This document shows positions 34,650 to 43,763 of a DNA stretch of 64,000 nucleotides, in pieces (position 1 is the first letter of the stretch; every line of letters starts with the position of its first letter). Source of the DNA: DATARH01 sp963789255 (lineage in GTDB: Bacteria > Pseudomonadota > Alphaproteobacteria > ATCC43930 > CGMCC-115725); the NCBI GenBank assembly GCA_963789255.1, contig CAWBJW010000001.1, positions 1,178,001 to 1,242,000 of the forward strand, given 5' to 3'. The notes under the pieces are model-generated. The model made no database searches. It was given only the letters and a program-made list of their open reading frames with translations, and was not told the origin of the DNA. The translations under genes and the position numbers were made by a program.

Positions 34650-36721
34650 ATGAAAACGGTTCGCGTCGTCTGTGCGCATGATTGCCCGGACATGTGCTCG
34701 CTGCTGGCCGAGGTCGAAAACGGCCGCGTCGTGCGCATCACCGGCGATCCCGAGCAGCCCTTCACCGCCGGCTTTGCCTGCGCCAAGGTCAACCGCGACG
34801 CCGAGCTGGTGCATTCGCCGGCGCGGCTGCAAACGCCGCTGCGCCGCACCGGCGCCAAGGGCGAGGGCAAATTCGCGCCGATCGGCTGGGACGAGGCGCT
34901 CGACGAGATCACCCGGCGCTGGCGGGCGATCATTGCCGAGTCGGGCGCCTTGGCGCTCCTCGGCTATGCCTATAGCGCGCATCAGGGGCAGATGAACCGC
35001 GGCCTCCTGCTCGGCCTGTTCCACGCGCTGGGGACCAGCCGCCTGATTGCCGGCACGGTGTGCGACACGTGCTGCGAGAGCGCCTGGGACATGACGGTCG
35101 GCCCGATTGGCGGGGCCGACCCGGAAGCGGTCGACGAGTCCGATCTGATCGTCTCGTGGGGCGCCGACCTGGTCGCCACCAACGTTCATTTCTGGGCCAA
35201 GGTCGAGGCGGCGCAGAAGCGCGGGGTCAAGCTGGTCGTCATCGATCCGCGCCGCAGCCGCACCGCGCGTTTCGCCGACCGGCACCTGCAGATCCGCATC
35301 GGCACCGATGCGCGCGCTGGCGCTCGGGGTCATGCACATCCTGGCGCGCGACGGGCTGATCGACCGCGGCTACGTCGCCGCGCATACGGTCGGGTTCGAC
35401 CGGCTCGCTGCCGAGGTATTGCCGCGTTTCACACCCGAACGGGTCGCCGCGATCACCGGCCTCGCCGAGACCGACATCGAAGGCTTCGCCGCTCTCTACG
35501 GCGCGGCCAGCCGCTCGTTCATCCGGCTGGGCGAGGGCATGACGCGCCTCGCGCGCGGCGGCGAGGCGTTGCGCGCGGTGGCGTTGCTGCCCGGTCTCAC
35601 CGGCGCCTATGGCCGGCATGGCGGCGGCGCCCTGTTGATGACCGCGGCGTCGTGCGAACTCAATTACGCCGCTTTGCGCAAGCCGTCCGGGCCGGCGGCG
35701 ACCCGCCTCGTCAACCATCTGCGGCTCGGCGACGCGCTGCTGAACCTGACCGACCCGCCGCTGCGCGCGTTGTTCATCGCCGCCAACAACCCGGCGGTGA
35801 CCTGTCCCGACGCCGGCAAGGTGCGCCGCGGGCTCATGCGCGACGATCTCTTCACCGTCGTCCACGACCCGTTTCTGTCGGCGACCGCGCGCTATGCCGA
35901 TATCGTGCTGCCGGCCGCGACCTATCTCGAAACCGAGGATCTCTACCGCGCCTACGGCACCTACTACCTGCAATACGCGCCAGCCGCGGTCATGCCGCAG
36001 GGCGCGGCCTGGTCCAATTTCCGCCTGGCGCAGGAATTGGCACCGCGGATGGGGCTGACCGACCCGGTGTTCGCGATGTCGCCGCCGGAAGTCATGGCCG
36101 AGCTGTTCCGCGGCGCCGCCGGCCCGATCGCCGCGCTCGATCCGGCGGAGGTGCGCGCCGGCCGGCCGATCCGCATGGCACCGGAAGGAGGACAAGCAGT
36201 TCCGCACGCCGTCGGGCAAGCTCGAATTCTATTCCGAGCAGTTGGCGGCGCAGGGCCTGGCGCCGATGCCGGACTGGCAGCCCGACCCGGAGGAGGAACG
36301 CGACCGGGCGCGCTGGCCGTTGCGGCTGCTTGACCGCGCCCGGCTATTTCCAGGCGCACACCGCCTATTCCGGCGTCGACTTTCCTGCGCCGCCGCGAGG
36401 GCGCGCCCTCGGTGCATCCTGCACCCCGACGATGCCCGCCGCCGCGGCCTCGCCGACGGCGAGCGGGTGCGGCTCTTCAACGATCGCGGCGCGGTCGGTC
36501 TCGTGCTGCGGATCAGCGACGAGGTGCTGCCGGGCGTGGTGCTGGTGCCCGGCCAGCGCCCGGACAGCGAGACCCTCGCCGGCACCGTCAACATGCTGTG
36601 CTCGGACCGCTACACCGACATCGGCGACGGCGCGACCTATCAGAGCACCTTTCTCGACGTCGCCGCCTGGCCGGACCCGGCGTTCCGGCCGGGGGCATTG
36701 GGTCGCAGGCAGGGAGGTTGA
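34650..36721 (+). pseudogene. Molybdopterin-dependent oxidoreductase (DMSO reductase family), at least four frameshifts
   Basis: Restored length near 690 residues, a family with an N-terminal [4Fe-4S] cluster and a bis-MGD cofactor. The N-terminus reads VCAHDCPDMCSLLAE, with the cluster Cys pattern continuing to GFACAKVNR; cofactor segments include YAYSAHQGQMNRG, TVCDTCCESAWD, LVVIDPRRSRTA and LPAATYLETEDLY. Frame changes occur near 35311, 36185, 36340 and 36390-36410. There is no signal peptide. An intact relative lies at 61701-63776. Substrate unknown. Whether decay or sequencing error, this reading cannot give a full protein. Confidence 0.78.
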
Positions 36722-36782
36722 CGCGCGTCAAGCGTTCGGCAATCCCGAAGGCACCTGCCGCGGCGCAACGGGTTCCATCGCG

Positions 36783-37431
36783 ATGACCGACATCACGAAG
36801 GGCATCGACACGCGGGCGCTGACGCGCCGCGCCGCGACTTCCTGTTGCTGCTGGCCGGGGCGATCGGCGCCATCGGGACGGCGGTCGCGATCTGGCCGTT
36901 CATCGACTCGATGAACCCGGCGGCCGACACGCTCGCGGCCGGCGCGCCGGTCGATGTCGACCTGTCGCCGGTCCAGCCGGGCCAGCAGATCCAGGTGGTA
37001 TGGCGGGGCAGGCCCGTTTTTATCGTCCGCCGCACGCCGGCTGCGCTCAAGATGCTGCAGGAGCAGAAGGATTTGAACCTGCTGCTCGATCCCCAATCGA
37101 ACACCACCCAGCAACCGCCTTACGCGCGCAACTGGCATCGCTCGATCAATCCCGGAATATCTCGTGCTCGTCGGCATCTGCACGCATCTCGGCTGCATCC
37201 CGAAATTCCAGCCCGAGCAGGGTGGTTTTCTCGGCATCGACTTGGCCGGGCGGCTATTTCTGTCCGTGCCATGGCTCGAAATACGATCTTGCCGGCCGCG
37301 TCTTTGCCGGCGTGCCGGCGCCGTACAACCTGCCGGTCCCGCCCTACCACTTCCCCGGCAAGGAGAGCGTCCGGATCGGCGAAAACCCGCGAGACCAGCA
37401 ATGGGACTTTTCCTCGATCGAGCAGATCTAG
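36783..37431 (+). pseudogene. petA: Ubiquinol-cytochrome c reductase Rieske iron-sulfur subunit, three frameshifts
   Basis: The bc1-type Rieske protein: N-terminal twin-arginine signal-anchor (TRR, then DFLLLLAGAIGAIG after one frame change near 36830), neck region PAADTLAAGAPVDVDLSPVQ, cluster motifs CTHLGC (about 37180) and CPCHGS (about 37262) and the C-terminal PPYHFPGKESVRIGENPRD. Further frame changes occur near 37158 and 37248. Normal bc1 operons continue with cytochrome b and c1 genes; here an amidohydrolase follows, so this is an orphan or second copy. It lies 61 bases after the broken molybdopterin gene. Confidence 0.8.
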
Positions 37432-37489
37432 GCGCGGCACGCCGGGCGCGCCAGCCTGTCGCAGCCGCGGCGGAGCGAGGGGCAGCACG

Positions 37490-38640
37490 ATGCGATACGA
37501 CGTGATCTCGGCCGATTGCCATGTCGATCTGATCTGGCTGCCGCCCGATTTGTTTACCGCGAACGCCGCCGGCGGCGCTCAAGGAGCGCATGCCCTATCG
37601 TGACCGACGGTCCGCGCGGCAAGCGAATGGGTGACGAGGAACGGCGCCTCGTTCGGCTTGATGAACGGGATGGGCTCGGCCGGACGGCAATATGTCGCCG
37701 GGCGCGATCCACCGCTCCGACCGGATGGCCTCGACCGGGCTTTACGAGGACGGGCAGAAGGGCGTCCGCCGCCTGACCGACCCCGATCTGCGGCTCAAGG
37801 ACCAGGATCGCGACGGCGTTCAGGCCGAGGTGCTCTACGGCATCCTCGGCGCGACGATGCCGGCTCAACGACGACGAGGCCGCCGGCGAGATGCTGCGCA
37901 TCTACAACGACTGGCTCGCCGGGTTCTGCTCAGCAGCCATCCCGAGCGCTATGCCGGGCTCGCCTGCATCCCGAACCACGAGCCGCGAGGCGGCGGCGCC
38001 GAGATCGAGCGGGTCGCCCGGCGCGGCGCGGTGCGCGGGCTCGAAATCGCCCGCAAGCACGACATGATGCCGTTGTGGGACCCATGGTGGAACCCGGTGT
38101 GGGACGCCGCCGCGGCGAGCGGGTTGCCGCTGCATTTCCACACGATCGGCGGCGCCCGCCGCGATTTTTCCAAGCTCAGCGGCAAGACCCTCTTGGCGGC
38201 GCGCGCCGTCCAGCATCACCAGCTTCCAGATGCACATGGCCGACGTGTTGATGTCGATCATCTTCGCCGGCGTGCTGGAGCACCGGCCGCATCTGAAGAT
38301 CGTCATCGGCGAGGCCGGCACCGGCTGGATCCCCTACATCCTCGCCCGCATGGATGCCGAGTGGGAGGACCAGTTCAAGGAACTCGACCTCAAGATGCGC
38401 CCAAGCGAATACTGGTACCGCCAGTGCTACGCCACCTATCAGAGCGATGCCGTCGGGGTGAAGCTGCTCGACGAACTCGGCGAGGACAACATTATGTGGG
38501 GCTCGGACTTCCCGCACCCCGACGGCATCTGGCCGGATTCGCAGGAGTACATCCATAAGGAACTGGGTCACCTGCCGGACGCGACCCGCAGGAAGATCGT
38601 CTGCGACAACGCCGCCAAGCTCTACAGGTTCGTGAACTGA
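37490..38640 (+). pseudogene. Amidohydrolase family protein (2-pyrone-dicarboxylate/ACMSD-like), several frameshifts
   Basis: Metal-dependent hydrolase or decarboxylase of the amidohydrolase_2 type, restored length about 380. ISADCHVD near the start stands for the family's first metal motif, LPLHFHTIGG for the middle His, and EDNIMWGSDFPHPDGIWPDS for the C-terminal Asp. The downstream third (38230-38640) is intact, ending TRRKIVCDNAAKLYRFV. Breaks are seen near 37570, 37600, 37650, 37690, 37860 and 38210. ATG 37490 follows GCGAGGGGCAGCACG. A second family member at 47064-48550 is likewise broken. Confidence 0.75.
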
Positions 38641-38677
38641 TCTCGAAGTATACTAAACGAATTAAGCGAGGCTGCCG

Positions 38678-39374
38678 ATGCTCGTCGTTCCCGAGCGCTT
38701 CAATAAAAATGACGCGGGGGTGCGCGCGTTAGGCTCTCCAGCGGAGACCGGATCGCGGCTCCTGCGTTACATGTGCGACCGCATCGGCATCGCGGGGTTG
38801 GCAGAAAGCGATATATTGGATTTTGGCTGCGGCTGTCGCTTTGTCAATTCAATCATGAATCGCAGCATAGGTGTAAGATCATATACCGGGATCGACGTTC
38901 GATCGCGAAATGGTTGATTTTTTAAATGCCCATATCGACGATCCGCACCTCCGCCTGATTTGGTAGAATTCTAGGAATCCCAATTACAACCCCGATGGCT
39001 TGCCACTTCACACGTATGATGCATTACCCGTGGGTGACGATAGATTTGATGTTATCTGTATGTTCTCGGTAATCACCCACCAATTACCGGAAGATGCAGA
39101 GACGATATTCAGATTGTTGCGCAAATCTATCCGACTTGGCGGGCATCTGTTCTTTTCCGCGACAATCGAAGATGTGCCGGAGGGTTACGCTGAATTGGTG
39201 CCGCAGCAGCCCGCTGCACACAGCGCATATTCGTTTGAGCTGATGCGCACGCTGCTCGAACGCAGCGGGTGGACGATTCTTTCGATAGAGGGGAAGTGCC
39301 CGCAAGGACCGAACGGCTTGCTCCCGATCCAAGATTCGCTGCTCTGCGCCCCGGTTCTATCGGCGGATTTCTGA
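38678..39374 (+). pseudogene. Class I SAM-dependent methyltransferase, AT-richer, broken
   Basis: The N-terminal part contains DILDFGCGCRFV, the SAM-binding glycine loop, and YTGIDV, the second strand. After a frame change near 38900 the frame continues REMVDFLNAHIDD, meets an in-frame TAG at about 38968 where Trp would fit, then resumes with RFDVICMFSVITHQL and a C-terminal part ending QDSLLCAPVL. Base composition here is near half GC, far below the surroundings, suggesting acquisition by transfer. Target unknown; class I enzymes of this wording often act on small molecules or glycans. Confidence 0.6.
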
Positions 39375-39421
39375 GGGGGGATGGATTAGGCATTTTATGC
39401 GAGTGCGCGTTTAGTCAGGCA

Positions 39422-39819
39422 CTATTCTTCGCGCTGCGTCGGCTTCGAGCAAATGCGTGTCCTCGTGCCGTCCAAGACCAGCATCTGCACCGCGATTGTC
39501 GGCGATGCGTTGATCAGGTTGCTGTCGGCTTGCGTCAGTATGCCGCGCGGCGCGCCGGCGAGGGCCGCTGCCGAGCGCTGACGGCCGAGCCGGGTCTCGC
39601 CGCGCCGCGGAAAGCGGTCATGCCTTTCTCTTCGAGTTGGCGGGCCCGCGCCTCGGCGCGCGCATTCCACACGATGACCGGGTAGCGATCGCTGAACGCG
39701 GCGATCTGCCCATCCCACATGCGGCAGGTCGCGCCGTAGCCGTGCGACAGCAGCACGGCCGGACCGGCGCCGTGGCTCTCGTAATAGATGGCGGTGCCAT
39801 CGCGATCGATTGCCGGCAC
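39422..39819 (-). pseudogene. Alpha/beta hydrolase remnant, internally deleted
   Basis: The N-terminus is a normal alpha/beta hydrolase opening: TAIYYESHGAGPAVLLSHGY with the oxyanion HG, then MWDGQIAAFSDRYPVIVWN. The sequence then jumps to RARQLEEKGMTAF, and after frame changes to GILTQADSNLINASPTIAVQ MLVLDGTR, the strand before the usual catalytic Asp. The nucleophile segment (GxSxG) and the catalytic His region are missing, so no active enzyme can result. About 270 residues would be normal for the family; at most about 130 remain. Confidence 0.6.
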
Positions 39820-39892
39820 TGCGATCCTGCGTTGCTGACGTCGCCCTGTCGGCTATGATCGGCGAAGACCCGCAAGAGAGGGAGAGGAACTG

Positions 39893-40678
39893 ATGCGCTG
39901 GCTCAGATACGAAGCCGATGGGCGCGAGGCCTACGGCATCATCGAGGGCGACGAGGTCGTCGCGGTCACCGGCGATCCGTTCGCCGGGTATCAGATGACG
40001 CGGACGAAGCACAAGCTCCGCGACGTCAAATTTCTCGTGCCGGTGATCCCCAAAACCTTTTACGCGGCCGGGCTCAACTACGCCGAGCACGTCACCGAGA
40101 TGGCCAAGAAACGCGGCGAGGAGCCGAACATCCCACCCAACGCCGATGTCGGCTATCGCGCCAACAACGCCCTCATTGCGCACGGCGAGCCGATCGTGAT
40201 CCCGAAGGACGCGGGCGAACTCGTGCAATACGAGGGCGAACTCGTCGCGGTCATCGGCACCAAGGCGAAACACCTGTCGGAGCGCGAGGCGCTGTCTTGC
40301 GTCCTCGGCTGGACGATCGGCAACGACATGAGCGAGCGCACCTGGCAGCGCGGCGACCGCACCTTGTGGCGCGCCAAGAACACCGACACCTTCAAGCCGA
40401 TGGGGCCGTGGATCGAGACCGATTTCGACCTCGACAAGGCGATGACGATCGTGCGGGTCAACGACGAGGTGACCGACAAATTCCGCACCAACCACATGAT
40501 CCACGGGGTCGCCAAATTCATCAGCCGGATGTCGCAATACCTGACGCTCTACCCCGGCGACGTCCTGTGGATGGGCACGGAGGGCAGCCCGAAAAACCTG
40601 AAGCACGGCGATACCTGCGAGATCGAGATCACCGGCATCGGCATCCTGCGCAACCCCTTGGTGCGCGAGGGGATGTAG
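39893..40678 (+). CDS. Fumarylacetoacetate hydrolase family protein
   Basis: 261 residues, a metal-dependent C-C bond hydrolase or isomerase of aromatic-acid degradation type. The typical order is present: short N-terminal domain (MRWLRYEADGREAYGIIEGD), then FYAAGLNYAEHVTEM, the metal Glu residues in VQYEGELVAVIG, and LGWTIGNDMSER and GDVLWMGTEGSP. The exact substrate (oxaloacetate, fumarylpyruvate, 2-oxohept-3-ene-dioate and others) cannot be read off. SD GGGAGAGGAACTG precedes the ATG. An SDR gene follows after a repeat. Confidence 0.9.
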   Translation: MRWLRYEADGREAYGIIEGDEVVAVTGDPFAGYQMTRTKHKLRDVKFLVPVIPKTFYAAGLNYAEHVTEMAKKRGEEPNIPPNADVGYRANNALIAHGEPIVIPKDAGELVQYEGELVAVIGTKAKHLSEREALSCVLGWTIGNDMSERTWQRGDRTLWRAKNTDTFKPMGPWIETDFDLDKAMTIVRVNDEVTDKFRTNHMIHGVAKFISRMSQYLTLYPGDVLWMGTEGSPKNLKHGDTCEIEITGIGILRNPLVREGM

Positions 40679-40688
40679 CTCTCTGTCT

Positions 40689-40750
40689 CGTCATGGCCGG
40701 GCTTGACCCGGCCATCCACGTGGATCCCCGGGACAAGCTCGGGGATGACG
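40689..40750. repeat. Palindromic intergenic repeat, family A
   Basis: CGTCATGGCCGGGCTTGACC and its partner GGTCAAGCCC-like CCGGCCATCCACG lead to GTGGATCCCCGGGACAAGCT then CGGGGATGACG. It is the shorter relative of the element at 17130-17204. It lies between the fumarylacetoacetate hydrolase-family and SDR genes on the same strand and ends 16 bases before the SDR start codon, so it will be part of the leader of that gene. Confidence 0.7.
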
Positions 40751-40766
40751 ATATTGTGGGGTCCCC

Positions 40767-41528
40767 ATGAACCTGTTCGACCTCTCCGGCAAGGTGGCGA
40801 TCGTCACCGGCTCGTCGCGCGGCATCGGCCGGGCGATCGCCGAGGCGTTCGCCGAAGCCGGCGCCCGTGTCGTGATCTCGTCGCGCAATGAGGCGCCGTG
40901 CGACGAGGTCGCGGCGGCGATCCGCGCCAAAGGCGGCGAGGCAATCGCGATCACCTGCCGCATCTCCGACAAGGCGCAGATCGAAAACCTCGTCGCGCGG
41001 ACGCGGGCGGAATGGGGCGGCATCGACATCCTCGTGTGCAATGCCGCGATCAACCCGCATTACGGCCCGCTCGAAGCGCTCTCCGACCAGGTGTTCGAGC
41101 GGATGATGACCAACAACGTGTTGAGCAATCTGTGGCTGTCGAACCTCGTCGTGCCCGACATGAAGGCCAGGCGCGACGGCGCGATCATCTTCATCAGCTC
41201 GACCGGCGGGCTCAAATCGTCGAAGGTCATCGCGATGTACGGCGTCACCAAGGCCGCCGACATCGCGCTGTGCCGCAGCCTCGCCGCCGAATGGGGCCCG
41301 CACAACATTCGGGTCAATTGCATCGCGCCGGGGCTGATCGTAACCGAGTTCGCCCGCGCGCTTTATGAGGACCCGGAGCGCCGCGCCCGGCGTGAGGCCG
41401 CAACCGTGCTCGGCCGCCTGGGTCAGCCGGAAGAGATCGCCGGCGCCGCGCTCTTGCTGGCCTCGCGCGCCGGTTCCTACATCACCGGCCACACGCTCGT
41501 CATCGATGGCGGCACGATGATCGCGTGA
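40767..41528 (+). CDS. SDR family NAD(P)-dependent oxidoreductase
   Basis: Classical short-chain dehydrogenase of 253 residues. The nucleotide-binding TGSSRGIGRAIAEAF, the NAA of CNAAINPHYGP, the catalytic Ser in IFISSTGGL and YGVTKAAD with the YxxxK pair are all in place, and the C-terminus GHTLVIDGGTMI is the usual tetramer strand. An Arg-rich second strand end (ISSRNEAP) favours NADP. It resembles the FabG-like branch that reduces keto groups of acyl-CoA or sugar-like substrates. Spacing to the preceding gene suggests co-transcription. Confidence 0.92.
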   Translation: MNLFDLSGKVAIVTGSSRGIGRAIAEAFAEAGARVVISSRNEAPCDEVAAAIRAKGGEAIAITCRISDKAQIENLVARTRAEWGGIDILVCNAAINPHYGPLEALSDQVFERMMTNNVLSNLWLSNLVVPDMKARRDGAIIFISSTGGLKSSKVIAMYGVTKAADIALCRSLAAEWGPHNIRVNCIAPGLIVTEFARALYEDPERRARREAATVLGRLGQPEEIAGAALLLASRAGSYITGHTLVIDGGTMIA

Positions 41529-41560
41529 TCTACGCCATTTGAGATTGCGAGGTGGGGCCG

Positions 41561-42946
41561 ATGGGATTCTCCCTGATCGATGACGATGCCGGCGCGGTGC
41601 CGGTGGTCGCGGTGTCCAAGTCGGGGCTGGCGGCGTGGCGCGAAACCGCGCCGGCGCGCGAGCGCGACTGGGTGATGGCAACCGGGTTTGTGGGCGAGAG
41701 CGGCAAGCTGGCGCTGGTGCCCGACAAGAAGGGCGGGCTCGGCCGGGTGCTGGTCGGCATGGAAGAGGGCGAGGCGGCGATGTGGGCCTTTGCCGGGCTC
41801 AGCGATGCGCTGCCGGAAGGCAACTACCGGATCTCGACGACCCCGGAGACCGGCGATCCGACCCGGATCGCGCTCGGCTGGGCGCTCGGCACCTATGCCT
41901 TCACCCGCTATCGCGACAAGAAAAAGCCCGGCGGCGCCAATCTGGTGTGGCCGGATGGGGCCGACCGCGCGCTGGTCGAGCATCTGGCCGGCGCGGTGTT
42001 CCTCGCCCGCGATCTCATAAACACCCCGGCCTCGGATATGGGCCCGGCCGAGCTGGCGGCAGCCGCGATCGATGTCGCGGAACGGGCCGGCGCACGGCAC
42101 CGGGTCATCTCGGGCGAGGCGCTGCTCGCCGAGAACTACCCGACGATCCATGCCGTCGGGCGCGCCAGCGTACGCGCGCCGCGCCTTGTCGATATCGCGT
42201 GGGGCGAGAAATCGGCACCCAAGGTGACGCTCGTCGGCAAGGGCGTGTGCTTCGATTCGGGCGGGCTCGACCTCAAGGCCGCCTCGGGCATGCTCAACAT
42301 GAAAAAGGACATGGCCGGCGCCGCGATCATGCTCGGTCTGGCGCGGGCGATCATGATGGCAAAGCTGCCGGTGCGGCTGCGGGTGCTGCTGCCGCTGGTC
42401 GAAAACGCAGTGTCGGGCAACGCAATGCGGCCGCGCGACATCGTCAAGACGCGCAAGGGGCTGACCGTCGAGATCGGCAACACCGATGCCGAGGGCCGGC
42501 TCATCCTATGCGACGCGCTCGCCGAGGCCGCAACCGAAGAGCCGGCCTTGCTCATCGATATCGCCACGCTGACCGGGGCCGCGCGGGTCGCGCTCGGCCC
42601 CGAATTGGGGGCGCTGTTCTGCAACGACGACAGCCTGGCGACGGCGCTGCTCGCCGCCGGCGCGGCCGAGGACGATCCGCTGTGGCGGATGCCGCTGTGG
42701 CGGCCCTACCGGCGCCTCCTCGACAGCAAGATCGCCGATCTCAACAACGTCTCGGAGGGGCCGCAGGGTGGCGCGATCACCGCCGCGCTCTACCTGCAGG
42801 AATTCGTCGAGCCGGGCATCCCTTGGGCCCATCTCGACGTGATGGCGTGGAACAACCGCACCCGGCCCGGCCGCCCGGAAGGCGCCGAGGCTCAGGCGTT
42901 GCGCGCGCTCTATGCCCATATCGCCGCAAGGTTCGCCACGGGTTGA
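41561..42946 (+). CDS. Leucyl aminopeptidase family protein (M17)
   Basis: About 461 residues, hexameric zinc/manganese exopeptidase of the cytosol. The metal and catalytic segments are complete: VGKGVCFDSGGLDLKAASGM, MKKDMAGAA, and NTDAEGRLILCDALAEA, the family signature. The N-terminal macro-like domain is diverged, as in the subset called leucyl aminopeptidase family rather than PepA. An in-frame GTG at 41552 is an alternative start; I prefer the ATG at 41561, preceded by GCGAGGTGGGG. It ends seven bases before the convergent toxin gene. Confidence 0.93.
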   Translation: MGFSLIDDDAGAVPVVAVSKSGLAAWRETAPARERDWVMATGFVGESGKLALVPDKKGGLGRVLVGMEEGEAAMWAFAGLSDALPEGNYRISTTPETGDPTRIALGWALGTYAFTRYRDKKKPGGANLVWPDGADRALVEHLAGAVFLARDLINTPASDMGPAELAAAAIDVAERAGARHRVISGEALLAENYPTIHAVGRASVRAPRLVDIAWGEKSAPKVTLVGKGVCFDSGGLDLKAASGMLNMKKDMAGAAIMLGLARAIMMAKLPVRLRVLLPLVENAVSGNAMRPRDIVKTRKGLTVEIGNTDAEGRLILCDALAEAATEEPALLIDIATLTGAARVALGPELGALFCNDDSLATALLAAGAAEDDPLWRMPLWRPYRRLLDSKIADLNNVSEGPQGGAITAALYLQEFVEPGIPWAHLDVMAWNNRTRPGRPEGAEAQALRALYAHIAARFATG

Positions 42947-42952
42947 TCGGGC

Positions 42953-43339
42953 TCACCACAGCAGAGCCACGGCGTACGCACCAAGAATTGCATCGTTCGA
43001 GACGAGTGTCATATCCGCTGTTATCGCTTGCGCGACGAGTATTCGATCAAACGGATCTCTGTGGATGGGCGGCAGATTGCCGGCGATTTGGCCGTGGCGA
43101 ATCGAGATCGGCAATTCGTTGAAGCCCTGCGCAGCTACAAAGCCGGCAACGTCGGCGGCAAGGAGAGCAGCTCGGGGCAGCTTTCCGATCCGGTATTTTG
43201 TCGCGATCTCCCACGCCGAGGCAGCACTGACGAAGACGTTGCTTGCAGGATCGGCAATGGCGCTCCGCGCCGTTGACGATAACGCATCATCCGCCGCCAG
43301 CCACCAGATCAACGCATGCGTATCCAGCAGAAGCCGCAC
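42953..43339 (-). CDS. vapC: Type II toxin, PIN-domain ribonuclease (VapC family)
   Basis: 128 residues. The four acidic positions of the PIN active site are at Asp6 (LLDTHALIWWL), Glu44 (SAWEIATKYRIGKL), Asp98 in DPFDRILVAQA, and Asp116 in LVSNDAIL. VapC toxins cleave specific RNAs, mostly tRNAs or rRNA, when free of antitoxin. Its gene begins three bases after the antitoxin stop, the regular order for such pairs. The wording WEIATKYRIGKL is typical of the subgroup paired with Phd-type antitoxins. Confidence 0.92.
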   Translation of the reverse strand: MRLLLDTHALIWWLAADDALSSTARSAIADPASNVFVSAASAWEIATKYRIGKLPRAALLAADVAGFVAAQGFNELPISIRHGQIAGNLPPIHRDPFDRILVAQAITADMTLVSNDAILGAYAVALLW

Positions 43340-43342
43340 GGC

Positions 43343-43591
43343 TTATTTCGCATCCGGTGCTTGTTGCCATTCGTCGAGTTCTTCGGGCGGCAAGGGCTCA
43401 AAGAACTCCGGTCCGATAGCTATCTTGCCGCGCAAGGCGCCAAAGACGCGTTTCCCCTTTGGCGCGAGAGCGGTCAGCTTGGCGACTGGCGTGCGTCCCC
43501 GTGCGATGATGATGGTCTCGCCCGCTTCCACCCGCGCGACGAGTCGCGACAGGTTGGTCTTTGCCACGTAAATTGATACAGTCTCGTCCAT
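43343..43591 (-). CDS. Type II antitoxin, Phd/YefM family
   Basis: 82 residues. The N-terminal SIYVAKTNLSRLVARVEAGE, then IIIARGRTPVAKLTAL, is the Phd/YefM DNA-binding fold; the C-terminal tail, FFEPLPPEELDEWQQA, is acidic and should bind the toxin. It would repress its own operon and neutralise the PIN toxin encoded immediately downstream. No degenerate features are seen, so the pair is presumably active. Confidence 0.9.
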   Translation of the reverse strand: MDETVSIYVAKTNLSRLVARVEAGETIIIARGRTPVAKLTALAPKGKRVFGALRGKIAIGPEFFEPLPPEELDEWQQAPDAK

Positions 43592-43652
43592 TGTCGTGCC
43601 TCAACTTAGCTAAGGTGGCCGTGAAAATCAAGTCAGGCGAGCGGAGGAGCCC

Positions 43653-43760
43653 GTGGAAATCGAAGCCCTGCTGCCGCTTGGCCGGCTCGATCCCGGATTG
43701 CGCCGCGCCAGCGACGAGGCGGCGCGGCGCCGGCTGGTCGAAACCTTGCGGCAGGGCTGA
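43653..43760 (+). CDS. Short open frame, possible LLM-class oxidoreductase remnant
   Basis: A 35-codon frame from a GTG at 43653 (GGAGGAGCCC precedes it) to a TGA at 43760, three bases before the FkbM gene. Its start, VEIEALLPLGRLDPGLR, recalls the N-terminus of LLM-class oxidoreductases of the TIGR03617 type, but the rest, ASDEAARRRLVETLRQG, does not continue that domain. It may be a relic or a short leader gene coupled to the methyltransferase. I give it only low weight. Confidence 0.3.
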   Translation: MEIEALLPLGRLDPGLRRASDEAARRRLVETLRQG

Positions 43761-43763
43761 CAC

